Shown piece by piece: positions 1 to 7,174 of a DNA stretch of 10,789 nt. Each line of letters opens with the position of its first letter. Positions within the stretch are counted from its first letter, which is position 1. The position numbers and the translations under genes are program-made. Under the pieces are notes generated by a model. It searched no databases and was not told the DNA's origin. It worked only from the letters and a program-made list of their open reading frames with translations. Source of the DNA: CAYLSO01 sp964386525 (GTDB lineage: Bacteria; Eisenbacteria; RBG-16-71-46; DASYSL01); the NCBI GenBank assembly GCA_964386525.1, contig CAYLSO010000079.1, positions 1-10,789 on the forward strand, in the 5' to 3' direction.

Positions 1-903
1 GGCAACGGCAACGGCAAGGGGCACTACCCCCTGACGGCGGCTCCGCTGGTGGGAGCCGGGCACGGGAACGATCGCGGCAATCTCGCGGCGGCGTTACAGG
101 TGTCGGCCGCGCTCGGCGCTTTCGTGGCGGGCGGGAACGGTAACGGCAACGGCAGCGGGAACGGCGCCCACCGCGCCGAGGCCCTGACGGCCGCGTTCCT
201 GATGCGCGCCCCGGCCCCCCTGGGGCTCACGACCGCGGCCGGCGCGCTGGCCTCCTCGGCCGAGTCCTGGGTGCAGCCGGCAGCCCCGCCGCGCGAGACC
301 TACTACCTCCGCTACGGCAAGCGGGTCTTCGACATCGTGGCCGCCGGTGTGGGCCTGCTCCTGGTCTCCCCGGTGCTGCTCCTGTTCGCGGCGCTCATCA
401 AGCTCGATTCGCGCGGCCCCGTCCTCTACCGCTCGATGCGCCTGGGCAAGAACGGCAAGCCGTTCACCTTCTACAAGCTGCGCTCGATGTACGCCGGCGC
501 CGACCGCGACCGCGAGCAGCTGCAGCACCTCAACGAGGTGGACGGCCCGGTCTTCAAGATCTCTTCCGACCCGCGCACCACGCGCGTCGGCCGCCTGATC
601 CGTCAGACCTCCATCGACGAGTTCCCGCAGTTCCTCAACGTGCTGCGCGGCGACATGAGCATGGTGGGGCCGCGGCCCCCGCTGCCGGCCGAGGCGGAGC
701 AGTACGAGGCGTGGCAACGGCGGCGGCTCGAGGTCAAGCCCGGCATCACCTGCCTGTGGCAGATCTCGGGGCGCAGCCGCCTCGGGTTCAACGAGTGGAT
801 GCGGCTGGATTTGGAGTATATTAAGCGCCAGTCGCTCGCGACCGACCTGAGGATCCTGTGGCGGACGATCCCGGCGGTGATCTCTCGGGAGGGCGCGTAC
901 TAG
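1..903 (+). CDS. Polyprenyl-phosphate sugar-1-phosphate transferase (bacterial sugar transferase family), 5'-partial
   Basis: Initiating enzyme of lipid-linked glycan synthesis: it moves a sugar-1-phosphate from a nucleotide sugar to polyprenyl phosphate at the inner membrane. Numbering from GTG 49, a hydrophobic segment at about 93-119 contains the Ser-Pro kink (S107-P108) typical of the re-entrant helix. The KLRSM motif is at 143-147, and the Asp-Glu pair expected to be catalytic is D190-E191 in SIDEFPQ. MVGPRPP and the PGITCLWQISGRS block follow, and the C-terminus is family-typical. The catalytic core (about 200 residues) matches ExoY/WcaJ C-terminal domains, but the four-helix N-terminus of WcaJ-type proteins is absent. 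Instead there are 84 or more residues of low-complexity sequence with Gly-Asn repeats. The frame has no stop back to base 1 and reads Gly-Asn there too, so the gene probably begins upstream. GTG 49, ATG 202 and GTG 271 are alternative starts, none with a strong ribosome binding site. The sugar specificity cannot be read from sequence. Family is sure; the 5' end is not. Confidence 0.93.
   Translation, partial: GNGNGKGHYPLTAAPLVGAGHGNDRGNLAAALQVSAALGAFVAGGNGNGNGSGNGAHRAEALTAAFLMRAPAPLGLTTAAGALASSAESWVQPAAPPRETYYLRYGKRVFDIVAAGVGLLLVSPVLLLFAALIKLDSRGPVLYRSMRLGKNGKPFTFYKLRSMYAGADRDREQLQHLNEVDGPVFKISSDPRTTRVGRLIRQTSIDEFPQFLNVLRGDMSMVGPRPPLPAEAEQYEAWQRRRLEVKPGITCLWQISGRSRLGFNEWMRLDLEYIKRQSLATDLRILWRTIPAVISREGAY
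133..165 (+). repeat. Gly-Asn coding repeat in the N-terminal extension
   Basis: In the frame of the sugar transferase this stretch reads Gly-Asn dipeptides with one Gly-Ser. A second copy of the pattern sits at bases 1-18 (GGCAAC twice, then GGCAAG), in the same frame. In this copy the Gly codon varies (GGG, GGT, GGC), which points to an old tract kept as amino-acid sequence rather than fresh slippage. It looks like a flexible linker. No function can be assigned. Confidence 0.7.
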
Positions 904-907
904 ACTC

Positions 908-938
908 CGCTGACCCGATCCCCTGGCCCGGGTCGGCG
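908..938 (+). terminator. Stem-loop just after the sugar transferase stop codon
   Basis: Bases 908-917 (CGCTGACCCG) pair with 929-938 (CGGGTCGGCG) in a 10-bp stem with one G-U pair and an 11-base loop. It begins 4 bases after the TAG stop. No run of T follows, only a mildly pyrimidine-rich stretch, so this is not a classic intrinsic terminator. It could be a leaky terminator, an mRNA-stabilising hairpin or a processing site separating the first gene from the coupled set downstream. In so GC-rich a sequence a chance stem is possible. Confidence 0.35.
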
Positions 939-960
939 AGTCCTTCGCATCCGTTCTCGC

Positions 961-970
961 GGGAGGAGGG
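961..970 (+). promoter_or_regulatory. Strong Shine-Dalgarno without a canonical start codon behind it
   Basis: GGGAGGAGGG is the best anti-16S match in the gap, yet no ATG, GTG or TTG lies 4 to 12 bases downstream. The codon at ideal spacing is CTG 974-976. It is in frame with the GT-C glycosyltransferase and no stop separates it from ATG 1076. This suggests that gene starts at a rare CTG. Alternatively the purine run is incidental. Confidence 0.45.
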
Positions 971-1075
971 GTCCTGTCGTCGCGCCCGCTTGTCCAAAGC
1001 CGTCCTCCGCTCGCGCCCGCACCCTCTGACATCACGGCCCTGACGCCACGCGCCCCGGCCCCCGCGGCCTGGGTC

Positions 1076-2563
1076 ATGGTCTCGGCTTGCGCCGCGGCGC
1101 TGCTGCTGCGTCTCTTCCACCTCGGCCACCAGAGCCTGTGGATCGACGAGGTCGTCACCTGGCAGAGCGCCGGCGGCCTTCATCCGGTCACGCTCCGCCA
1201 CTTCCTGGTCAACGTGCACGGGCCGTTGCACCAGTTCGTGATCTTCGTCTGGATGCGACTGGCGGGCGACTCGGAGTTTGCCCTGCGCCTGCCCAGCGCC
1301 CTGGCCGGTGTGGTGCTGGTGCCCGCCTTCGCGGGGCTGGCCCGGCGGCTGCTCGGCCCGCGCGCCGGGGTGCCGGCGGCGTGGATCGCGGCCCTGTCGC
1401 CGTTCCTGGTGTGGTACGGGCAGGAGGCGCGCAACTACTCGTTCGCGATCCTCTTCGCCACGCTGGCGGCCTGGGCGGCGGTGCGCTGGCACCAGCGGGC
1501 CGGCCGCGCCGACGGCCTGCTCTTCGTGCTCGCCGCCTGGCTGGGCCTGCTGTCGAACCTGAACGTGGCCCTCGTGCTGCCGGTGCTGCTGGCGTACGTC
1601 GCCCTGCCGCACGACGGGCGCAAAGGGCGGCCATGGGCGGCGCTGGGCGCGGCGGCCGCGCTCGTTTGTCTGGAGTCGCCGTGGCTCTTCGAATACGCCC
1701 AGCGGCTCGCCTGGCAGCGCCTGGAACCCGGACGCGAGGCGCTGCCCGGCGAGATCCCCCTGCGGGGCGCGACGACCTTCTCCTGGGGCGCGCATCCGTT
1801 CACCCTCTACGTCTTCTCGGTCGGCTACACGCTCGGCCCCACCTTGCGGGAGCTGCACGTGGCCTCGCCTTGGCGGGTGGGGCTGGCCCACTGGCCGGTC
1901 GTCGCGGTGGCGGCGGCGCTATTCGGCGCTCTGGCGGTGCGCGGCCTCGCCGCCCTGGCGCGTCGGCGGGCCACCCTGGCCCTCGCCCTCGGCGTGGTTC
2001 TCGTGCCTGCGGCGTGCGTGACCTACTTCGCGCTCCAGAACTTCAAGGTCTTCAACGCGCGTTACCTCTCCGCGGGGCTGGCGGGGTACTACCTGGTGCT
2101 GCTGGCCGGCTGGCTGGGCCTGTCGCGCCGCGCGCGCGCCGTCGCCGCGGTCCTGGTGCTCGGGCTCTGGGGGCTGTCGCTGGCGAACCATTACTTCGTG
2201 GAGGCCTACGGGAAAGAGGACACCCGCAGCGCGGCGGCCTGGCTGGCGGCGCGCATCGGCCCCGCCGACAAGCTCATCGCCGCGGGCAGCGGGGGCGAGT
2301 TGAGCTACTACTGGCGCGGGCGGACGCCGGAGTACGTCCACTACTGGCTGGGGTTCGCCGCCGACTCGGCGCGCCTGCGCGAGCGGTTCGTCGCCCTGGC
2401 CGGCACCGACTCCACGGCCTACGTCGTGGTGTCACGGCCGTTCGACCTCGATCCCGAGAGGCGCTTCGAGCGCTACCTGCGCCGGGAGCGGGGCGCCGAG
2501 GCAGCGGAGTTCTCCGGCGCGACCGTGTATCGCCTCGCGCCCGCGCCGGACCGGACCCCCTGA
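1076..2563 (+). CDS. GT39/ArnT-like (GT-C fold) membrane glycosyltransferase
   Basis: Polytopic inner-membrane glycosyltransferase that, by family, uses a polyprenyl-phosphate-linked sugar and acts on the outer face of the membrane. From ATG 1076 (495 aa) the first extracytoplasmic loop carries SLWIDE with the acidic pair D24-E25, the expected catalytic site. It continues with HGPLH (48-52, in place of the usual HPPL), then SPFLVWYGQEARNYS (108-122), a signature of PMT_2-type proteins. Hydrophobic segments lie at about 72-93, 99-114, 122-138, 147-177, 186-199, 270-295, 300-320, 331-349 and 355-371. A soluble C-terminal domain (about 380-495) follows, as in relatives. ATG 1076 has no ribosome binding site and cuts the first membrane helix to about 11 residues. 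The open frame upstream adds the missing part (APAPAAW), so a start at CTG 974 (529 aa) is a serious alternative. The next gene begins 2 bases after its stop. It is the only polytopic protein of the window. Donor and acceptor are unknown. Confidence 0.9.
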   Translation: MVSACAAALLLRLFHLGHQSLWIDEVVTWQSAGGLHPVTLRHFLVNVHGPLHQFVIFVWMRLAGDSEFALRLPSALAGVVLVPAFAGLARRLLGPRAGVPAAWIAALSPFLVWYGQEARNYSFAILFATLAAWAAVRWHQRAGRADGLLFVLAAWLGLLSNLNVALVLPVLLAYVALPHDGRKGRPWAALGAAAALVCLESPWLFEYAQRLAWQRLEPGREALPGEIPLRGATTFSWGAHPFTLYVFSVGYTLGPTLRELHVASPWRVGLAHWPVVAVAAALFGALAVRGLAALARRRATLALALGVVLVPAACVTYFALQNFKVFNARYLSAGLAGYYLVLLAGWLGLSRRARAVAAVLVLGLWGLSLANHYFVEAYGKEDTRSAAAWLAARIGPADKLIAAGSGGELSYYWRGRTPEYVHYWLGFAADSARLRERFVALAGTDSTAYVVVSRPFDLDPERRFERYLRRERGAEAAEFSGATVYRLAPAPDRTP

Positions 2564-2565
2564 TC

Positions 2566-4959
2566 ATGGGCGCGAGCGCGAAGCTGGCCTGGAGCCTGGC
2601 TCGCCTGCGGGCGATGGGTCCGGCCGAGGTCGCATGGCGCGTCGCGGGACAGGCGCGGACCGTGTGGGAAGCCCGGCGCGCCGGCCGGGAGGGCTTCCGG
2701 ACGCTGAGCACGCCGCGCGGCGCCGAGCTGCGCGCCGCCCTGGCGCGCGGCCTGGCGCCCCTGGTGCCGCCGGCCGGCTGGGCGGGGCGTCTGGCGGAGG
2801 AATTCCCCGCTGCCCACGCGCGCCTCCGGAACGGGGCGCGGGCGGTGCAGGCCGGTCGTGTCGTCCTGTTCGCGCGCGAGTACGAGGTCGGCGTCCCGGC
2901 CGACTGGCATGCCGATCCGGGAAGCGGACGGAGTGCGTCGCGCTCGCGGGCCGTCTCGCTCGACCATCGCGACGGCGCGCGGGTGGGCAGCGTGCGCCGG
3001 ATCTGGGAGCTGAACCGCCATCATCACCTGGCCGAGGTGGCGCTGTGGACGTGGGTCGCGCGCGACCGGGACGCGGGGCGCTTCGTGGTCGAGCAACTGC
3101 TCGACTGGTGCGAGGCGAATCCGCCGCTGGTCGGCGTCAACTGGACCTCGAGCCTGGAGCTGGCGATCCGCACGCTGGCCTGGGCCGAGATCCTCGCGCT
3201 GCTCGTGGACGCCGGGGAGCCGGCGCTCACCGATCCGGTGCTGGAGTCGCTGGTCGGCGCCTGGGCCCGCCAGGTGGAGCACGTGCGGGCCCACGACTCG
3301 CGCTACTCCTCGGCCAACAACCACCGCATCGGCGAGGCGGCGGGCGTGGCGGTGGCGGGGCTCGCGCTGCCGTTCCACCCGCGGGCCGGGCAATGGCGGC
3401 AGTGGGGGCTGCGCACCCTCGAGGAGGAGCTGCTGGCACAGATCGCGCCCGACGGTTCGGGGCGCGAGCAGGCCTTCGCCTACCAGCGCTTCGTGCTCGA
3501 CTTCGCGGTGCTGGTCTGCGTCTTGGCGCGCGGACATGGGTGGGATCTCGACTCGGCGGCGCACGCGCGCCTGCGCGGCGCGGCGCGCTTCCTGGCCGCG
3601 ATGACCCGCCCGGATGGGCAGCTCTTCGCGGTGGGGGACGACGACGAGGGACGCGCTTTCGCGCTCGGGGAGGCCTTCGAGGAGCGGACGCACGCCACCC
3701 TCGAGTGCCTCGGCTGGCTCTACGGCGAGCCGGCTTCGCGGCGTGGGGCCTATCCGCGTGCCCGCTGGCTGGGGCTGGCGCGCGAGCCGGCCGCGGCGGC
3801 CGCGGGGCCGGACTTTCCGGAGGTGCCGGGCCCGGCGCCGGGGCCACTGACCGCGGCAGAGCCACTGGCCGTCGGGACCTATCCCCAGGGTGGCTACGCG
3901 CTGGTTTCGGCCGCCGGCGAGGACGCTAACCTGCGCCTGCTCTTCGACGCGGGCCCACTCGGCTACGGGACGCTGGCGGCGCATGGCCATGCCGACGCGC
4001 TCTCCCTGTGGCTGTGGGCCGGCGAAGACCTGCTCGTCGATCCCGGCACCGGCTCCTACGGGGGCGATCCCGAGTGGCGCGAGGCGCTGCGCGGCACGCG
4101 GGCCCACAACACGTGCGAGGTGGACGGCCGCGACCAGTCGAAGCGCTGCGGCCCCTTCCTGTGGGGCAGAAAGGCGCGAGCCCGGCTGCTGGCCGCGGAC
4201 TGCGGGGCGCCGTACTTCGTCGTCGTGGGCCGGCACGATGGCTACGCCCGGCACGGCGTCGCCGAGGTGCGGCGGACCGTCGCCGGGTGCATGTTCCCCC
4301 GAGGCGTCGCACTGGTGGTCGTGGACGAAGCGCTCGGCACGGGGAAGCATCGCTTGCGCGTGCCATGGCATCTGGGCGCGGGCGAGCCGACTCTGCTGGA
4401 CGAGGAGCGCGGCCCGCTTTGGGAGGTCCACTATCCCGGGGGCGCGCGGTTGCGCGCCCTGGTGGTATCGTTGCCGGCAGCGGGGTCCGGCGGCCTGCGG
4501 GCAGAGACGGCGCGCGGGGGATCGTGGCCCGACGGCGCGTGGTACGCGCCGCGCTTCGAGGAGTGCGCGGCGCAGGGGCGGATTGCGGCGACTGCCGCGG
4601 TAGCGCTGCCGGCCGCGGTGGTGTGGCTGCTGCACGCGAGCTGGGCGGGACGGGGAGGATCTCCGGTGGCGGCGGCCGAACTCGCGGCCCATCCGGCGGA
4701 CGGCGGCGTGGCCCTGGCTTGCGAGCTCGGCGGCGGATACCGTTTGCGCGCCCTGGTGGCGCACCCGGGCGCCGCCGCGGTGGCGTCGGGGGAAGCGGAG
4801 ATGCACGGCAGGCTGGGATTGTGGCTGGCGGGGGAGCCGGAGGGCGGCGGGGCGACGGGCGCGGTGGTGGCGGGGGCGACGAGATTGCAGACGGAGACCA
4901 TGGCCTGGAGCTCGGAGCCCGCGGTGACGGGCGTGCTGCCACGGGATTCGCGCCGATGA
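2566..4959 (+). CDS. Heparinase II/III family protein (polysaccharide lyase-like)
   Basis: Predicted beta-eliminating lyase acting on uronate-containing polysaccharide (797 aa). The N-terminus (LARLRAMGPAEVAWRV, residues 12-27) and WELNRHHHL (147-155) are typical of heparinase II/III-like proteins in capsule loci. An alpha-toroid domain follows with NNHRIGE (251-257) and AFAYQRF (303-309). H253 and Y306 have almost the spacing of the catalytic His202 and Tyr257 of Pedobacter heparinase II. The C-terminal beta-sandwich has HGHAD (473-477), then LLVDPG with D492 exactly 17 residues after H475, and RAHNT with H514. These resemble the zinc ligands of heparinase II (His408, Asp425, His464). No signal peptide or membrane anchor is visible, so the protein is either cytoplasmic or exported by an unrecognised route. 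It starts 2 bases after the previous stop and its stop overlaps the next start (ATGA), so it is an integral part of the operon. It probably trims or edits the product. Substrate is unknown. Confidence 0.9.
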   Translation: MGASAKLAWSLARLRAMGPAEVAWRVAGQARTVWEARRAGREGFRTLSTPRGAELRAALARGLAPLVPPAGWAGRLAEEFPAAHARLRNGARAVQAGRVVLFAREYEVGVPADWHADPGSGRSASRSRAVSLDHRDGARVGSVRRIWELNRHHHLAEVALWTWVARDRDAGRFVVEQLLDWCEANPPLVGVNWTSSLELAIRTLAWAEILALLVDAGEPALTDPVLESLVGAWARQVEHVRAHDSRYSSANNHRIGEAAGVAVAGLALPFHPRAGQWRQWGLRTLEEELLAQIAPDGSGREQAFAYQRFVLDFAVLVCVLARGHGWDLDSAAHARLRGAARFLAAMTRPDGQLFAVGDDDEGRAFALGEAFEERTHATLECLGWLYGEPASRRGAYPRARWLGLAREPAAAAAGPDFPEVPGPAPGPLTAAEPLAVGTYPQGGYALVSAAGEDANLRLLFDAGPLGYGTLAAHGHADALSLWLWAGEDLLVDPGTGSYGGDPEWREALRGTRAHNTCEVDGRDQSKRCGPFLWGRKARARLLAADCGAPYFVVVGRHDGYARHGVAEVRRTVAGCMFPRGVALVVVDEALGTGKHRLRVPWHLGAGEPTLLDEERGPLWEVHYPGGARLRALVVSLPAAGSGGLRAETARGGSWPDGAWYAPRFEECAAQGRIAATAAVALPAAVVWLLHASWAGRGGSPVAAAELAAHPADGGVALACELGGGYRLRALVAHPGAAAVASGEAEMHGRLGLWLAGEPEGGGATGAVVAGATRLQTETMAWSSEPAVTGVLPRDSRR

Positions 4960-6125
4960 GCGCGGCGCCGGTCCCGGTGCTGCTCGTGGAGAGCGGCCGG
5001 GTGCGGGGCGGTACCGAGCGCGTCGTGGACGCGCTGGCGCGCGGGCTGGACCGCGAGCATTTCCAGCCCTGGGTCGTGATCGAGCCCAGGCCGGCGCTCG
5101 ACGAGTGGGCCGACGACCTGCGGCGCGACGGCGTGCCGGTGGTGCGCCGCGCCGAGATCACCAACCGCCTCCAGTGGGGGCGGGCCGCGGGGTGGTTCCG
5201 CTTCCTGCGCCGCCGGCGGCGCGCCCTGCTGCACGTGCACCACGTCTACTCCTCGGCCGACCGTTACCTCGTGCCCCTGGCGCATCTGGCCGGGGTGCGG
5301 GCCGTGGTGATCACCGAACACATCGGGGCCCGGCCGCACTCCGGGGGGCAGCGTTGGCTCAAGCGCTGGGAGCTGTCGCGGGCCGACGTGCCGGTGGCGG
5401 TGAGCCGCTCGGTGGCCGGCGTGCTCAGCGAGCAATACGGGTTGGCCCCGGAGCTCATCGAGGTGGTGCCCAATGGCGTGCCGGCGCCGAGGGCGCTCGC
5501 CCCCGGCGAGCGGGCGAGGCTGCGGGCGGCTTGGGGTGTGCCGGAGCGGGCGCGCCTGTGGCTCACCGTGGGCCGGCTCGAGGACCAGAAGGGGATCGAC
5601 ATCCTGCTCGATGCCTGGGCGGCGCTGCCGGCGCCGCGCCCCTACCTGGCGGTGGTCGGCGGGGGCTCGCGGCGCGCGGCGCTCGAGGCGCAGGCGCGCG
5701 CCCTCGATCTGTCCGAGCGGGTGTGCTTCGTCGGCGTCGTACCCGAGGCGCGTGCCGTCTACGGCGCCGCCGACGGCTTCGTGCTGGCCTCGCGCTTCGA
5801 GGGCATGCCGCTGGCGCTGCTGGAGAGTATGGCCGCCGCCTTGCCCGTGGTGGCCACCGCTGTCGCCGGGGTGGGCGAGGTGGCCGACGCCGAGACGGCG
5901 CGCCTGGTGCCGCCGCTCGACGCGCGGGCTCTGGCGGCGGCGGTGGCCGCGCTGGAGGGCGACCCCGTGCTGGCCCGCACGCTTGGCGAGCGCGCCGCTG
6001 CGCGGGTGGTGGAACGCTTCGGGGATGCCCGCATGGTGGATGCCTACGAGGCGATCTACCGGCGCGCGCTGCGCCTGATCGAGAGGCTGCACGCCGACGA
6101 GGGCGAGGAGCCCGAGGCCCCGTGA
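4956..6125 (+). CDS. GT4-family glycosyltransferase
   Basis: Cytoplasmic GT-B fold retaining glycosyltransferase (389 aa) expected to extend the lipid-linked glycan. The N-terminal domain begins with a hydrophobic strand and RGGTERV (17-23), the glycine-rich loop of the family. LHVHHVYS and ITEH mark the acceptor-side domain, followed by VPNGV at the domain junction. The C-terminal donor domain has VGRLEDQKGI with the usual phosphate-binding Arg/Lys, and the EX7E motif E282-E290 in FEGMPLALLES. The ATG start overlaps the lyase stop (ATGA), with only a weak GGGA (4943-4946) upstream, so translation is probably coupled. The C-terminal tail is acidic (DEGEEPE). Intact family length and motifs. 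The sugar transferred cannot be deduced. Confidence 0.93.
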   Translation: MSAAPVPVLLVESGRVRGGTERVVDALARGLDREHFQPWVVIEPRPALDEWADDLRRDGVPVVRRAEITNRLQWGRAAGWFRFLRRRRRALLHVHHVYSSADRYLVPLAHLAGVRAVVITEHIGARPHSGGQRWLKRWELSRADVPVAVSRSVAGVLSEQYGLAPELIEVVPNGVPAPRALAPGERARLRAAWGVPERARLWLTVGRLEDQKGIDILLDAWAALPAPRPYLAVVGGGSRRAALEAQARALDLSERVCFVGVVPEARAVYGAADGFVLASRFEGMPLALLESMAAALPVVATAVAGVGEVADAETARLVPPLDARALAAAVAALEGDPVLARTLGERAAARVVERFGDARMVDAYEAIYRRALRLIERLHADEGEEPEAP

Positions 6126-7174
6126 CCGGGGCCCCCCGCGTGCGCGCCGTGATCGCGGCCTACGGCTGCGGCGAGCACCTGGAGCGCACGCTGGCCGCGT
6201 GGGAACGATCGCGCGAGGGGGCCGGCATCGCCGCCGAGACCGCGGTCATGCTGCCGGCGGGCGATCCGGCGCTGGCCCTGGTTGCGCGGGCCGCGCCAGG
6301 GCTGGGGGTCCGGGTCCTCGAGGTGGCGGCGGGCGAGGTCGCCACTCCGGGCGCCAACCGCAATCGCGGCGCTGCCGGGGCGCAGACGGAGTTCCTCCTC
6401 TTTCTCGACGGGGACGTCGAGCTGGACGCCGGCTTCGTGGCGCGCGCGATCGCGTATCTCGAAAGCCGCCCGGAAGTCGGCGGTTTCGGCGGCCGCATCG
6501 AGGAGCGCCACTGGCGGGACGGAGCCGCGGTCGGCGGCGTCACCGATCTGTTCGGCGTGGGAGCCGGCGGCGAGGTGCCGTATCTGGCGCCCGTGTGGCT
6601 CTGCCGGCGCCTCGCGTTCGAGGAGGCGGGCCGCTTCGATCCCCGGCTGCCCTCGGAGGAGGATTTCGAGCTGGGGCTGCGCCTGCGCGAGCGGGGCTGG
6701 CGGCTGCACGCCGGGCCCGAAGCGGCCGGCACGCACCACTGCGCGGTGCGGCCGAACCTGGCCGAGCTGCGCCGCCGCTGGAGCAACGGCATGTACACGG
6801 GGCAGGGGCTGGCGCTGCGCTACGCCTGGGGCACGCCGCGCTTCGTGCCGCTCCTGGCGCGCCAGAAGCTCTGCCTCGCCGCGTTGGCCGGCCTCGCCGC
6901 CGGGGCCGCCGCCGGGCTGGCGGCCCTGGCGGGCCACGCCTGGCCGCTCACGCTGTGGCTGGCCGCGGTCGGGCTGGCGTGGCTGGCGATGACGGCGCGC
7001 AAGCGCGACGCGCGGCTGGCGGCCCTGAGCCTGGCCACCTGGGCCGTGCAGGGCGTCGCGCTGGCGCGCACGCTGGCCTGCGGCCCCTGGGGCCGGCACG
7101 CGGCGGCGGCCTGCGGGGGTGGAGGCGGCGGTCCCGCGGACCCGGCCGCCGGCGGGACGCAGAGGACAGGATGA
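6122..7174 (+). CDS. GT2-family glycosyltransferase with C-terminal membrane segment
   Basis: GT-A fold inverting glycosyltransferase (350 aa). The nucleotide-binding start reads VRAVIAAYG, and GANRNRGAAGA precedes the metal-binding DXD motif D96-G97-D98 in FLFLDGDVELD. The acceptor-side SEEDFELGLRLRERGW carries the probable catalytic base region E179-E180-D181. The Trp-Ser-Asn-Gly stretch after it is common in GT2 enzymes that end with membrane helices. From about residue 245 two or three Ala/Leu-rich hydrophobic segments follow, so the enzyme is likely anchored in the inner membrane with its catalytic domain in the cytoplasm. The extreme C-terminus is a Gly-rich tail without recognisable structure. 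The GTG start overlaps the previous stop (GTGA), with GAGG at 6114-6117 as ribosome binding site, 4 bases away. Its own stop overlaps the next start (ATGA). The sugar specificity is unknown. Confidence 0.92.
   Translation: MTGAPRVRAVIAAYGCGEHLERTLAAWERSREGAGIAAETAVMLPAGDPALALVARAAPGLGVRVLEVAAGEVATPGANRNRGAAGAQTEFLLFLDGDVELDAGFVARAIAYLESRPEVGGFGGRIEERHWRDGAAVGGVTDLFGVGAGGEVPYLAPVWLCRRLAFEEAGRFDPRLPSEEDFELGLRLRERGWRLHAGPEAAGTHHCAVRPNLAELRRRWSNGMYTGQGLALRYAWGTPRFVPLLARQKLCLAALAGLAAGAAAGLAALAGHAWPLTLWLAAVGLAWLAMTARKRDARLAALSLATWAVQGVALARTLACGPWGRHAAAACGGGGGGPADPAAGGTQRTG

Noticed and set aside
810..830. AT-rich patch containing TATATT, a possible -10 box for the downstream genes
   Set aside because: It encodes the conserved DLEYIK stretch of the sugar transferase and no -35-like hexamer lies at a usable distance upstream.
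990..1043. Short frame from TTG 990 ending at 1043, a possible leader peptide behind the strong Shine-Dalgarno
   Set aside because: The TTG is about 20 bases from the Shine-Dalgarno, too far for normal initiation, and the peptide has no attenuator-like residue run.
904..1075. Search for a sigma-70 type promoter, riboswitch or small RNA in the only intergenic gap
   Set aside because: Apart from the stem-loop and the Shine-Dalgarno I see no -35/-10 pair at proper spacing and no recognisable riboswitch core.
1087..2565. The lyase frame is open far upstream, which could suggest a 1290-residue protein
   Set aside because: Over this stretch the frame gives Arg/Ala/Gly-rich nonsense while another frame encodes the GT39-like protein. 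ATG 2566, just after that gene's stop, gives the family-typical lyase N-terminus.
2473..4806. Very long open frame on the minus strand (777 codons) opposite the lyase gene, and similar ones opposite most genes
   Set aside because: Its translation is Arg/Ala/Pro/Gln-rich without any recognisable motif, while the plus strand encodes a clear conserved protein. Long antisense frames are expected at this GC content because stops are rare.
7111..7174. Gly-rich C-terminal tail of the GT2 enzyme as a possible frameshift
   Set aside because: The tail comes after the complete catalytic domain and membrane segments, and the frame ends in a clean ATGA overlap with a good ribosome binding site, so no frameshift is needed.
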